Below are positions 45,604 to 55,648 of a stretch of 64,000 nt of DNA, piece after piece. The number at the start of each line of letters is the position of its first letter. Positions within the stretch are counted from its first letter, which is position 1. The DNA lies in contig NZ_JAVDDU010000002.1 of assembly GCF_030848505.1 (NCBI RefSeq), positions 496,001-560,000 of the forward strand, read 5' to 3'. The notes beneath the pieces are model-generated. The model saw nothing but the letters and a program-made list of their open reading frames with translations, was not told where the DNA came from and made no database searches. The DNA is from Marinimicrobium hydrolyticum (lineage in GTDB: Bacteria; Pseudomonadota; Gammaproteobacteria; Pseudomonadales; Cellvibrionaceae). Both the position numbers and the translations under genes were made by a program.

Positions 45604-45632
45604 TTGCACTGCCCGGATTTTGCCGTTATACT
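45604..45632 (+). promoter_or_regulatory. Sigma-70 promoter of rho
   Basis: TTGCAC at 45604-45609 and TATACT at 45627-45632, spacing 17 bp. Transcription would start about 350 bp before the rho start codon, giving a long leader, as is typical of rho genes, which are autoregulated by Rho-dependent attenuation. Confidence 0.65.
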
Positions 45633-45897
45633 CGGCCTGTCCAATGTAAGCCCTGCCCTGATTCAGCTACCCAATTAAAGCCAGCCAAATCTTTGGGCAA
45701 AAGTTAAACGCCAGTCGAAACTTGCCTCTGACGTTGTAACAAACTCCCGTTTGCTCCCCTGACCCAATCTTCAAGTGGCCCTATAGCTGCCCTAATGTTG
45801 ATTGACAAGGAGAGGAACAGCGGATCGTGTTTAGCCATCGCAATCTGCGTCTTATAAAAACCGCCAAGGTACGTTTCCCGGCAAGATTGGGATTGCT

Positions 45898-45963
45898 ATG
45901 CGCTTAAAACACCACACTAGAACACAGCCGTTTCGGCACTTACACTCCGCGACCCTAACCTAA
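45898..45963 (+). CDS. Possible rho leader peptide
   Basis: Short open frame of 21 codons (MRLKHHTRTQPFRHLHSATLT) in the rho leader, ending 24 bp before the rho start. It is rich in His, Arg and Thr. E. coli rho has a leader peptide at this position, but the sequence is not conserved and no clear ribosome site is seen, so this is a weak call. Confidence 0.25.
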   Translation: MRLKHHTRTQPFRHLHSATLT

Positions 45964-45987
45964 CCACCTACAACAAAGTCTCACTGT

Positions 45988-47247
45988 ATGAATCTAACCG
46001 ACTTAAAAGCCAAACCCATTGAAGAACTGATTTCTATTGCACGCGAAGTAGGCCTGGAGAGCATGGCCCGATCTCGCAAACAGGATGTCATTTTCAATAT
46101 CCTCAAGCGGCACGCCAAAAGCGGCGAAGATATTTACGGCGACGGTGTGCTCGAGATTCTTCAGGATGGCTTTGGTTTTCTGCGTTCTGCGGACAGCTCC
46201 TATCTGGCCGGCCCCGATGACATCTACGTCTCCCCCAGCCAGATCCGACGCTTCAACCTGCGCACGGGCGACACGATTTCTGGAAAGATCCGCCCCCCAA
46301 AAGAAGGCGAGCGCTACTTTGCCCTGTTGAAAGTTAACGAAATTAATTTCGACAAACCGGAAAGCTCCCGCAACAAGATTCTCTTTGAAAACCTGACCCC
46401 CCTATTTCCCGATGAACGCCTGATTCTGGAAGCTGGTAACGGCTCTACAGAAGATTTGACCGGGCGTATCATCGATTTGATTGCACCTGTGGGCAAAGGC
46501 CAACGGGGTTTGATCGTGGCGCCGCCCAAGGCGGGTAAAACACTGATGATGCAGTCCATGGCCCAGGCCATAACTCGCAACAATCCAGAGTGCCATTTGA
46601 TCGTACTGTTGATCGATGAGCGTCCGGAAGAAGTCACCGAGATGCAGCGATCCGTTCGCGGCGAAGTGGTTGCTTCCACGTTTGATGAGCCCCCCGCGCG
46701 CCACGTTCAAGTTGCCGACATGGTGATTGAACGGGCCAAACGCCTGGTGGAACACAAGAAAGACGTGATTATTTTGCTGGACTCCATCACCCGTTTGGCG
46801 CGTGCTTACAACACGGTTGTACCTTCCTCTGGCAAGGTTTTGACCGGTGGTGTGGACGCCCACGCGCTGGAACGCCCCAAGCGTTTCTTCGGCGCGGCGC
46901 GTAACATCGAAGAAGGTGGCAGCTTGAGTATTATCGCTACCGCGCTGGTGGATACCGGTTCAAAAATGGATGAAGTGATTTACGAAGAATTTAAAGGTAC
47001 CGGCAACCTGGAGTTGCACCTGGACCGGAAAATTTCTGAGAAACGCATCTACCCCGCCATCAATGTGCGCCGTTCCGGTACCCGCCGGGAAGACCTACTG
47101 ATGAAAGAAGATGAGTTGCAGCGCGCCTGGATTCTGCGCCGACTGTTGCACGATATGGAAGACGTCGCGGCAACCGAGTTCTTGATTGATAAACTCAAGG
47201 ACTTCAAAACCAACGACGAATTCTTCCAGTCCATGAAACGGAAATGA
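45988..47247 (+). CDS. rho: Transcription termination factor Rho
   Basis: A 419-residue hexameric RNA helicase. Its N-terminal RNA-binding domain has [16 protein letters not shown]. The ATPase domain has the P-loop [16 protein letters not shown] and the Q/R-loop region around [21 protein letters not shown]. Full length. It stops untranslated transcription and follows trxA. Confidence 0.98.
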   Translation: MNLTDLKAKPIEELISIAREVGLESMARSRKQDVIFNILKRHAKSGEDIYGDGVLEILQDGFGFLRSADSSYLAGPDDIYVSPSQIRRFNLRTGDTISGKIRPPKEGERYFALLKVNEINFDKPESSRNKILFENLTPLFPDERLILEAGNGSTEDLTGRIIDLIAPVGKGQRGLIVAPPKAGKTLMMQSMAQAITRNNPECHLIVLLIDERPEEVTEMQRSVRGEVVASTFDEPPARHVQVADMVIERAKRLVEHKKDVIILLDSITRLARAYNTVVPSSGKVLTGGVDAHALERPKRFFGAARNIEEGGSLSIIATALVDTGSKMDEVIYEEFKGTGNLELHLDRKISEKRIYPAINVRRSGTRREDLLMKEDELQRAWILRRLLHDMEDVAATEFLIDKLKDFKTNDEFFQSMKRK

Positions 47248-47293
47248 TACCGGGCGGGGGCATAGCCCCCGCTCTGGCCGGAGCTTTGCCAAG

Positions 47294-48757
47294 ATGAAAT
47301 ACCGGGACCTGCGCGATTTTATCGACCTTCTCGAGCAGCGCGGCGAACTCAAGCGCATCCACACAGAAGTCAGCCCGCACCTGGAAATCACCGAAATCTG
47401 CGATCGCACTTTGCGCGCGGGCGGACCAGCACTTCTGTTCGAAAACCCCAAAGGCTATGACTTTCCCCTACTAGGCAACCTTTTCGGCACCCCCGAACGG
47501 GTGGCTCTCGGCATGGGCGAAGAGTCCGTGGAAGCTCTGCGGGAAGTGGGCAAACTGCTGGCGTTTTTGAAAGAGCCGGAACCGCCCAAAGGCTTCAAAG
47601 ACGCCTGGGAAAAGCTACCCATTTTCAAACAAGTGTTGAACATGGGCCCGAAAGTGGTCAACAAAGCGCCTTGCCAGGAACATGTGCTTGAAGGCGAAGC
47701 CGTCGATCTGGATCGTCTGCCCATTCAAACCTGCTGGCCGGGAGACGCCGGACCGTTAATCACGTGGCCTTTGGTGGTGACCCGCGGCCCGGAAAAAGAG
47801 CGGCAGAACCTGGGCATCTACCGGATGCAAAAAATCGGCAAGAATCGCCTCATTATGCGCTGGCTCGCTCACCGTGGCGGTGCTCTGGATTTTCGAGATT
47901 GGCAAGCGCGTCACCCGGGCGAGAACTTTCCGGTCGCCGTCGCGCTCGGCGCCGACCCCGCCACCATCTTGGGGGCCGTAACCCCCGTACCGGATACCCT
48001 TTCCGAATACGCTTTCGCCGGCCTGCTCAGAGGTAGCAAAACCGAAGTGGTTAACTGCCACAGCAACGATTTGCAGGTTCCCGCTTCCGCCGAATTTATT
48101 CTCGAGGGCCATATCGCCCCGGGCGACATGGCTCCCGAAGGCCCCTTTGGTGACCACACCGGTTACTACAATGAAGTGGACCAGTTTCCCGTCTTTACGG
48201 TCACGCGTATTACGCACCGTACAGACCCCATTTATCACAGCACCTACACGGGCCGCCCGCCCGACGAACCCGCAGTATTGGGCGTAGCCCTGAACGAGGT
48301 GTTTGTACCCATACTGCAAAAGCAGTTTCCCGAAATCGTCGACTTTTATCTGCCGCCGGAAGGCTGTTCCTATCGGATGGCCGTGGTCACCATGAACAAG
48401 CAATACCCCGGTCACGCCAAACGGGTAATGCTGGGGGTTTGGTCTTTCCTACGCCAGTTCATGTACACCAAATTTGTGATCGTCACCGACGCCGACGTGA
48501 ATGCCCGGGACTGGAAGGACGTGATTTGGGCCATGACCACGCGCATGGACCCCGGCCGCGACACGGTCATCATCGACAATACCCCGATTGATTACCTGGA
48601 TTTCGCCTCTCCGGTTTCCGGCCTCGGCTCCAAAATGGGTTTTGACGCCACCAACAAGTGGCCGGGTGAAACCGACCGCGAGTGGGGCACTCCCATTGCC
48701 CAGGATCCCGCCGTAAAACAACGCATTGACGAGCTGTGGGACGAGCTGGGCCTCTAG
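47294..48757 (+). CDS. ubiD: 4-hydroxy-3-polyprenylbenzoate decarboxylase UbiD
   Basis: A 487-residue decarboxylase of ubiquinone synthesis that uses prenylated FMN. It starts [19 protein letters not shown]. Typical UbiD segments are [40 protein letters not shown] and [14 protein letters not shown], where the conserved acidic active-site residues lie. It is 46 bp after rho, as in many gammaproteobacteria. It links the pathway to the ubiH/visC genes elsewhere in the window. Confidence 0.96.
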   Translation: MKYRDLRDFIDLLEQRGELKRIHTEVSPHLEITEICDRTLRAGGPALLFENPKGYDFPLLGNLFGTPERVALGMGEESVEALREVGKLLAFLKEPEPPKGFKDAWEKLPIFKQVLNMGPKVVNKAPCQEHVLEGEAVDLDRLPIQTCWPGDAGPLITWPLVVTRGPEKERQNLGIYRMQKIGKNRLIMRWLAHRGGALDFRDWQARHPGENFPVAVALGADPATILGAVTPVPDTLSEYAFAGLLRGSKTEVVNCHSNDLQVPASAEFILEGHIAPGDMAPEGPFGDHTGYYNEVDQFPVFTVTRITHRTDPIYHSTYTGRPPDEPAVLGVALNEVFVPILQKQFPEIVDFYLPPEGCSYRMAVVTMNKQYPGHAKRVMLGVWSFLRQFMYTKFVIVTDADVNARDWKDVIWAMTTRMDPGRDTVIIDNTPIDYLDFASPVSGLGSKMGFDATNKWPGETDREWGTPIAQDPAVKQRIDELWDELGL

Positions 48758-48933
48758 CACTCGGCGGCTTGGCCTTTTAGCTCAGCCGACACCGTTCCGC
48801 CCCATTCGAATTTACCTTTTTTTACGCTTGCCGAGCCCTTTCTTAGGGCTGGCAGCTGATCTGCGCCCTTTATCTTCCCGCCTGCTCGGGGCACAATGTG
48901 GACCACTCAAAATAAGATTCGGAGACTTGGTAA

Positions 48934-49707
48934 ATGAAAAAAACCTCTCTATTAGCACTGTGCCTGGCGGCACTGTTCAGTTTCGTCGCACCGGCAAAGG
49001 CCGATCCCCCCCAATTTAATGTACTGCTGTTCACTAAAATGGACGGCTTTCATCACAAGTCCGTCAATGAAGGTGTTCGAGCCATGCGCAAAATGGCCGA
49101 GAAGCATCACTTCAACATTGACTGGCACGAAGACGCTAACCATTTTAACGACGACAACCTGGCCAGATACGATGCCATCGTATTCCTGATGACCACTGGC
49201 GATATCTTGAACGAAGAGCAACAAGCGGCCATGAAACGCTTCATCCAGGCCGGCAACGGATTCGTGGGTATCCACAGCGCATCAGACACCATGTACGGCT
49301 GGGAGTGGTACACCAAACTGGTGGGCCGGACCTTCAAAATTCACCCCGTCATTCAAACGGCTGAACTGGAAGTGGTTGATCACTCATTCCCAGGCACTGA
49401 GCGCATGCCTAAGCGTTTTCTGTGGACCGACGAGTTCTATGATTTTGGCCCTGAGCTGAGCGAAAACCTGAACTACATCCTGACCGTGGATGAGGACACC
49501 TATAGCCCAGCCGCCGACTGGGGCCGTGTTTCCTCTGAAGGCATGGGCGAGTTCCACCCGCTGGCCTGGTACCAGTATTACGATGGCGGCCGGTCTTTCT
49601 ACACCGCCCTGGGCCACGTACCCGCTACCTTTGGTGATGATCTGTTCCTCGAACACATCTACGGTGGTCTGTACTGGGCTGCCACCGGACGCGGCATCCG
49701 GGATTGA
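48934..49707 (+). CDS. Exported ThuA-domain protein
   Basis: A 257-residue protein with a Sec signal (MKKTSLLALCLAALFSFVAPAKA) and a single ThuA-like domain. Landmarks are VLLFTKMDGFHHKSVNEG, YDAIVFLMTTGDILNEEQQ, FVGIHSASDTMYGWEWY and the C-terminal YTALGHVPATFGDDLFLEHI. ThuA proteins have a glutamine-amidotransferase-like fold and are linked with carbohydrate use, but the reaction is not established. It probably works in the periplasm on sugars. A standalone gene. Confidence 0.9.
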   Translation: MKKTSLLALCLAALFSFVAPAKADPPQFNVLLFTKMDGFHHKSVNEGVRAMRKMAEKHHFNIDWHEDANHFNDDNLARYDAIVFLMTTGDILNEEQQAAMKRFIQAGNGFVGIHSASDTMYGWEWYTKLVGRTFKIHPVIQTAELEVVDHSFPGTERMPKRFLWTDEFYDFGPELSENLNYILTVDEDTYSPAADWGRVSSEGMGEFHPLAWYQYYDGGRSFYTALGHVPATFGDDLFLEHIYGGLYWAATGRGIRD

Positions 49708-50093
49708 TCCTCTGCGGGTGGCGCCCTCCGGCGCCACCCCACCCTTAGCCCTTACCTCGCCTCTACCTCCACTCTCTCCCCACTTACCCCTTGATTTCAG
49801 TTCCCTTCCTTGCCCGTTCCCTCAAGATCCCGGTCCAGTGGCCGCTACCTATCTGTACAAGGAAATTCGTCCAGGTCCAGGCGAGCTAAGTCCTAGACCA
49901 CCCGAACTGAGATTTTCGGGAAAGAATCGGAAGACGGTCTATACTAGGTTTAAACACGCGCCAAAGTGAGCGCAGGCCAAACAGCGGGTGGAAACAACCC
50001 CGAGCAGTGCCTGGTTTTCGTCAGCCTAATTGACAACAAGTCCGCGGCATTTCGGCGTCGCCGCCCCGGGCCCAGATCAGAGAAGAGGGAAAA
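49708..50093. other. Intergenic region with pyrimidine-rich stretch
   Basis: 386 bp without a gene. A strong 10-bp GC hairpin with loop CTCC (arms 49716-49725 and 49730-49739) follows the ThuA gene. Bases about 49735-49830 are strikingly C/T-rich on the plus strand, including CTTACCTCGCCTCTACCTCC, with few purines. The rest has no evident feature except a possible TATACT -10 at 49940-49945. Confidence 0.4.
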
Positions 50094-51632
50094 GTGAATA
50101 ATTTATCACTGAAGTGGAAAATTCTATTGAGCGTGACCCTCACCTGCATCCTTGCAGTGATCGTCACTACCGCGGTCACTGTGCGTTCGGGGCTGGCCAC
50201 CACAGAGGAAACCATCCTGGAGGACAGCCGCACGCTGGCCAAAGTCCTGGGTGAGGCCAGCATTGGAGCTATTACGTTCAATGATTCGGGCACTGTTAGG
50301 TCTTCGCTTAGGGCGCTTGCCATTAGCGACCGGGTGCGCAACGCCGTCATCTACGTGGATAACAAACCCTTTGCCTGGTTTTCAGCCGGTGCTCAGGACA
50401 ATGCCTTGCCGGCCGACGTCTCGCGTACCCCTCCCGCACGCGGAATTACCGAGCTCAATGATCTTGTGGTGCTGACGGAAGCCATTGAGTCGGATGGTCA
50501 GGAAATCGCCGTGATCTCGCTGCGCGTCGACATGTCTGAGCTGGATCGCATTGTTGGCGAAGCGGTTGTGGACGCGATTTGGTTGGTGCTTGTTATCAGT
50601 ATCATTGCAGCCACCTTGGGCTACTTGGTGCAGGCCAGCATCATCAAGCCAATCAAGTATGTAGTGCGGGCACTTAGAGACATCTCTGAAGGTGAAGGCG
50701 ATCTGACACGGCGCCTGCCAGTGTCCGGTACCGACGAAATTTCCGAGCTGGCCACCTGCTTCAATACTTTTGTGGAACGCTTGCACAGCATTATTGCCAG
50801 CGTCTCGGAAACCTCCCAGGAAGTGAGCGAAAACGCCAACATGGTCGCTCAGCTGTCCGCCGAAAACGAGCGCGCCATCAAAACCCAGCGCTCGGAAATT
50901 GAGCAAGTGGTGGTCGCTGTTAAACAGATGGCGGCGGTGGTACAGGAAGTCACCGTCAGCGTGACCGAAACTGCGGAAAAAGCCTCTCAGGCGGATCAAT
51001 CAGCCAGCTCTGGCAAGACCATCGTGATCAACACCACGCGGCAGATTGAAAGCTTAGCCAGAGACATTAAGACCGCCTCCGAGGTCATTGACCGGCTGCG
51101 CAATGAAACGGTCAGCATTGGTTCAGTATTGGATGTGATTCGCGGCGTTGCGGAACAGACCAACCTGCTCGCCCTTAACGCCGCCATCGAAGCGGCACGC
51201 GCGGGCGAACAAGGTCGGGGCTTCGCTGTGGTAGCGGATGAAGTGCGCACCCTGGCTTCCCGCACCCAAAGCTCCACTACTGAAATTCAGGAAATGATTG
51301 AGCGGCTTCAAGTCGGCTCAAAAGAAGCCGTGGACATGATGGCGGCGGGCACCGCTCAGGCGAACACCTCCGTGGAGCAAGCCGGCGAAGCCACGCACTC
51401 CTTGGAAGACATCACCGAAATCGTCAGCGTGATCCGGGATCGCACCAATCAGGTCGCGGCAGCCGCGGAACAACAAAGCGCCGCCACCACGCAGATTGAA
51501 AGCAACATTGAGAGTATTTCCGCCGCCGCTGAAAACTCGGCGGAAAGCTCCAGCCGCATTAACACCAACATCGCCAGTCTGGCCGATATGGCCGCCAGTC
51601 TAAGCGACTTGGTGCGACGCTTTAAGCTGTAG
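50094..51632 (+). CDS. Methyl-accepting chemotaxis protein with CHASE8-like sensor
   Basis: A 512-residue chemoreceptor. An N-terminal membrane helix (about 10-30) is followed by a periplasmic domain (about 35-150) of CHASE8 character ([20 protein letters not shown] and [20 protein letters not shown]). A second helix (about 158-178), HAMP (about 180-235) and the signalling hairpin (about 290-500) follow. The tip is [20 protein letters not shown]. The start is a GTG at 50094 behind GAGGGA. There is no C-terminal CheR pentapeptide (ends RRFKL). The ligand is unknown. Confidence 0.93.
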   Translation: MNNLSLKWKILLSVTLTCILAVIVTTAVTVRSGLATTEETILEDSRTLAKVLGEASIGAITFNDSGTVRSSLRALAISDRVRNAVIYVDNKPFAWFSAGAQDNALPADVSRTPPARGITELNDLVVLTEAIESDGQEIAVISLRVDMSELDRIVGEAVVDAIWLVLVISIIAATLGYLVQASIIKPIKYVVRALRDISEGEGDLTRRLPVSGTDEISELATCFNTFVERLHSIIASVSETSQEVSENANMVAQLSAENERAIKTQRSEIEQVVVAVKQMAAVVQEVTVSVTETAEKASQADQSASSGKTIVINTTRQIESLARDIKTASEVIDRLRNETVSIGSVLDVIRGVAEQTNLLALNAAIEAARAGEQGRGFAVVADEVRTLASRTQSSTTEIQEMIERLQVGSKEAVDMMAAGTAQANTSVEQAGEATHSLEDITEIVSVIRDRTNQVAAAAEQQSAATTQIESNIESISAAAENSAESSSRINTNIASLADMAASLSDLVRRFKL

Positions 51633-51639
51633 CAAACAG

Positions 51640-51659
51640 GGCGTGGAGCGACCCACGCC
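51640..51659 (+). terminator. Hairpin after MCP gene
   Basis: Seven-bp stem GGCGTGG / CCACGCC, six-base loop, 8 bp after the stop; T-poor tail. Confidence 0.45.
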
Positions 51660-51717
51660 TATCGTTTAGTGGCATGGAAGGGTAGTGATTAATTTTAAAA
51701 GAGCGAGATAGGGTTTC

Positions 51718-52011
51718 ATGAAAAAACTAGTCCTGACAGGCATTTTCTGTTTCGGCACAGGGCTCGCGGGCTTGACCCTAGCCTGCGAAGCTCCGTCCGA
51801 AAAGCCGGATATTCCGGATCCAAACACCGCCGAGACGCCGCAGATGGTCAAGGCCAACAATGACGTACGCGAGTATGTGGCCGCACAGACCGAATTCATC
51901 AACTGTTCACGTATGAGTTCGGCGCAACAGCGCCGTGAGGTGCGGGAACTGGAAGAGTTTGCGGCTGAGTTTAACGAGGCCATTCGGATTTTCAGGGCAA
52001 GGAACAACTAG
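51718..52011 (+). CDS. Small exported hypothetical protein
   Basis: A 97-residue protein with a signal sequence (MKKLVLTGIFCFGTGLAGLTLA followed by CEAPSEKPD). The mature part starts with a Pro/Asp/Glu-rich segment and ends in a charged helix (SSAQQRREVRELEEFAAEFN). A second cysteine (FINCSRM) could form a disulfide with the first. No family is recognised. Confidence 0.65.
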   Translation: MKKLVLTGIFCFGTGLAGLTLACEAPSEKPDIPDPNTAETPQMVKANNDVREYVAAQTEFINCSRMSSAQQRREVRELEEFAAEFNEAIRIFRARNN

Positions 52012-52028
52012 CCTAGGGCTATTCAGCC

Positions 52029-52050
52029 ACCTGGAGCAAAGGCTCCAGGT
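52029..52050 (+). terminator. Terminator between small genes
   Basis: Perfect 9-bp stem ACCTGGAGC / GCTCCAGGT, loop AAAG, followed by a mixed T-rich stretch (CGCTGTTTAT). It lies in the gap between the plus-strand exported protein and the minus-strand SutA-like gene. Confidence 0.7.
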
Positions 52051-52077
52051 CGCTGTTTATCGCAGGGTTCTTACTTC

Positions 52078-52368
52078 TTATAGGCTGCGGTCCCCGAAAT
52101 CCGAGACCGGTTTTTTCGGGCGGTCGTTATTGAAGTTGGACGGTATTTCCCGAATCTGACCACCGCGCGCCAGGAAATCAGCTACCTGCCTGGAAAGCTC
52201 TTCCCGTGCCATCTGACGAGCCGCTATGTTGAAGTCCTCCGGCGTGTCAATCTTGCTCTTCCCGGACACCTCCGCGTCCACCTCATCTTCCAGCGCCTCT
52301 TCTTCACCTTCCTCGTGATCCACTACATCCTCGACGTCATCGTCTTCAATGGGGTATTGACTAGCCAT
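52078..52368 (-). CDS. sutA: SutA-like RNA-polymerase-binding regulator
   Basis: A 96-residue protein with a very acidic disordered N-terminus (EDDDVEDVVDHEEGEEEALE), a helix (REELSRQVADFLARGGQIRE) and the C-terminal tail EIPSNFNNDRPKKPVSDFG. This order and the FLARGG-x-x-x-EI plus PPKKP-like tail match SutA of Pseudomonas aeruginosa, which binds RNA polymerase and raises expression of ribosomal and maintenance genes during slow growth. Position near glnK/amtB also matches Pseudomonas. Length and sequence fit; the function is inferred by similarity. Confidence 0.8.
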   Translation of the reverse strand: MASQYPIEDDDVEDVVDHEEGEEEALEDEVDAEVSGKSKIDTPEDFNIAARQMAREELSRQVADFLARGGQIREIPSNFNNDRPKKPVSDFGDRSL

Positions 52369-52575
52369 AAAATTGTCACCTAACTAAATACCAAACAAGG
52401 TTGAAGCGACAGGAATGCGGCGGCCATCAGGAGCCGACTTCCTCCTTCGTTCGCCGTAACTTATAGCGCAAGCCGTTTTCCACGTCATGATATTTTGGCG
52501 ATTTTTTTAGGTTGTTTTTGCCTTAACACCAAAAGTAGGTAAAATTTTAGTTATTAACAAATGCCAAGGCCTGCT

Positions 52576-52926
52576 ATGAACCCGAAACCCCTGCTAAAAC
52601 ACTTCCCCGAACTGGCCCACTTGCCCCAAGAGGAGCAGGAGAGCCTGCTGCGCAGAGCGGATGAGGATGCAACAGGCCCCGAGCACCGACTGGAAACCTG
52701 GCGCAGCAACCTGCTCAGTTTGGCGGTCGTCACCGGGCTCAGTCTGGCGCTGATTTTTTGGCTAGGCCCGGTACTGAATTTGTCCAGGCAGTCCACTGCT
52801 ATCTTCATTATGGTGGTCGTTTTACCCGGCTTTATTGTTATCCAGCAACGCCGGTATATCGCTCGCCTAAAGCCGTTTGTGGCCCAGCGACTCAAGCACA
52901 GGGAAATAGCGGGTAACAAGGAATAG
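52576..52926 (+). CDS. Two-helix membrane protein of unknown function
   Basis: A 116-residue protein with two membrane helices (LLSLAVVTGLSLALIFWLG and STAIFIMVVVLPGFIVI) and a basic C-terminus. The start is the ATG at 52576, which has AAGG upstream, rather than the one at 52561. It sits between SutA-like and glnK genes; no family recognised. Confidence 0.65.
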   Translation: MNPKPLLKHFPELAHLPQEEQESLLRRADEDATGPEHRLETWRSNLLSLAVVTGLSLALIFWLGPVLNLSRQSTAIFIMVVVLPGFIVIQQRRYIARLKPFVAQRLKHREIAGNKE

Positions 52927-52944
52927 AGAACAGAGTAGCCAGAA

Positions 52945-52980
52945 ACGACAAAGCCGGCCACAAGGGGCCGGCTTTGTCGT
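52945..52980. terminator. Bidirectional terminator, 15-bp stem
   Basis: Perfect 15-bp arms (52945-52959 and 52966-52980; core AAGCCGGCC / GGCCGGCTT), loop ACAAGG. It lies between the plus-strand membrane-protein gene and the minus-strand PII gene. Confidence 0.85.
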
Positions 52981-53012
52981 CAGGCGGTTTAGGCCGCCTG
53001 TGGTACAGATGC

Positions 53013-53378
<366 letters not shown>

Positions 53379-53471
53379 TTAGTCAACCGGCCAACCCGGG
53401 GGCGTTGAGCTAAAGATACACGCAACGCCCTAAAAATTCACCCGCTGACCAACAAGAGAAGACTTTACAAT

Positions 53472-53500
53472 CCGGAGTCCGGCTCTAAAGCCGGCTCCGG
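53472..53500 (-). terminator. Terminator-like hairpin after amtB
   Basis: Twelve-bp stem with one bulged T (arms CCGGAGTCCGGCT and AGCCGGCTCCGG), loop CTAA, 12 bp after the amtB stop. It would partly uncouple amtB from the second PII gene. Confidence 0.65.
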
Positions 53501-53511
53501 GGTTCGAGCAG

Positions 53512-54777
53512 TTACTTGCCGACAAACTCAGGGTAAGCTTCCATACCGCATTCGGCCAAGTCCACACCCTCGTACTCTTGTTCTTCCGTAACCCGGATAC
53601 CCATCACCGCTTTGATGATGCTCCAGGCAATCAGGCTGGTCACGAAAACCCAGACAAAGATGGTCAGCGCGCCAATGATCTGGCCCACAAAGCTCGCATC
53701 GCCGTTGGTCAGCGGTACCACCAGCAGACCGAACAGACCGACAACACCGTGCACCGAGATAGCGCCCACTGGGTCATCAATTTTCAGCTTATCGAGGCCT
53801 ACGATGGCGAAGACGACGATCACACCGCCCACAACACCGATGAGGCTTGCACCCAGTGCAGAAGGGGTAGAAGGCTCAGCGGTAATGGCTACCAAGCCGG
53901 CCAAGGCGCCGTTCAAAGCCATGGTCAAGTCAGCCTTGCCGAACAGCAGGCGACCAGTGATCAGAGCCGCTACCAGACCAGCCGCAGCTGCCGCGTTGGT
54001 GTTCAGGAACACCATGGCCACTTCGTTGGCACTGGCAATGTCGCCCAGCTTCAAGACCGAACCGCCGTTGAAACCAAACCAGCCCATCCACAGAATGAAC
54101 ATACCGAGGGTAGCCAGCGGCAGGTTGGCACCAGGGATGGCGTGAATTTCGCCGTTGGGGCCGTACTTACCTTTACGAGCGCCCAGCAACAGAACACCAG
54201 CCAGAGCGGCAGAAGCGCCCGCCATGTGCACAATGCCGGAGCCTGCGAAGTCAGAGAAGCCCAGGTCGCCCAGGTTGTACAAACCAAACACGTCGGCTTC
54301 GCCCCAAGTCCAGGCGCCTTCCATTGGGTAAATGAAACCGGTCATGACTACCGCGAAGGCCAGGAAGGACCAGAGCTTCATGCGTTCAGCCACGGCACCG
54401 GAAACAATAGACATGGCAGTGGCCACGAAGACTACCTGGAAGAAAAAGTCCGAAGCATCGGAGTACACCGAGTCGCCGTCGAAGCCATTTTCAGCAGAGG
54501 CTGCCAAGGCGTCAGCAACCAAGGTGTCGCCGCCATCAATACCGGACAGGAAGAACCCACCGCCATACATGATCGCGTAACCGCACACCAAGTACATGAT
54601 GCATGAGATGGCATACAGTGACACGTTTTTGGTTAAGATTTCAGTGGTGTTCTTGGCACGCACCAGGCCGGATTCCAACATGGAAAACCCGGCGGCCATC
54701 CACATCACCAATGCACCGCACATAAGAAAGTAAAACGTATCTATGGCGTACTGCAGATGAAAAATATTCTCTTCCAT
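53512..54777 (-). CDS. amtB: Ammonium transporter AmtB
   Basis: A 421-residue ammonium channel with eleven predicted helices. The twin histidines of the pore are in GIVHMAGASAALAG and in ISVHGVVGLFGLL. The N-terminal region (VMWMAAGFSMLESGLVRAKN) lacks a cleaved signal that is obvious. It sits between two glnK genes, all on the minus strand. AmtB activity is blocked by non-uridylylated GlnK when ammonium is plentiful. Confidence 0.96.
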   Translation of the reverse strand: MEENIFHLQYAIDTFYFLMCGALVMWMAAGFSMLESGLVRAKNTTEILTKNVSLYAISCIMYLVCGYAIMYGGGFFLSGIDGGDTLVADALAASAENGFDGDSVYSDASDFFFQVVFVATAMSIVSGAVAERMKLWSFLAFAVVMTGFIYPMEGAWTWGEADVFGLYNLGDLGFSDFAGSGIVHMAGASAALAGVLLLGARKGKYGPNGEIHAIPGANLPLATLGMFILWMGWFGFNGGSVLKLGDIASANEVAMVFLNTNAAAAAGLVAALITGRLLFGKADLTMALNGALAGLVAITAEPSTPSALGASLIGVVGGVIVVFAIVGLDKLKIDDPVGAISVHGVVGLFGLLVVPLTNGDASFVGQIIGALTIFVWVFVTSLIAWSIIKAVMGIRVTEEQEYEGVDLAECGMEAYPEFVGK

Positions 54778-54809
54778 TGCTTATTCCCCGTCTTTTTTTG
54801 GTTTGTTAA

Positions 54810-55648
<839 letters not shown>

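Noticed and set aside
53578-54606. 342-codon open frame antisense to amtB
   Set aside because: It lies entirely opposite amtB, and its His/Gln-rich translation is the complement of a GC-rich membrane protein gene. No family resemblance.
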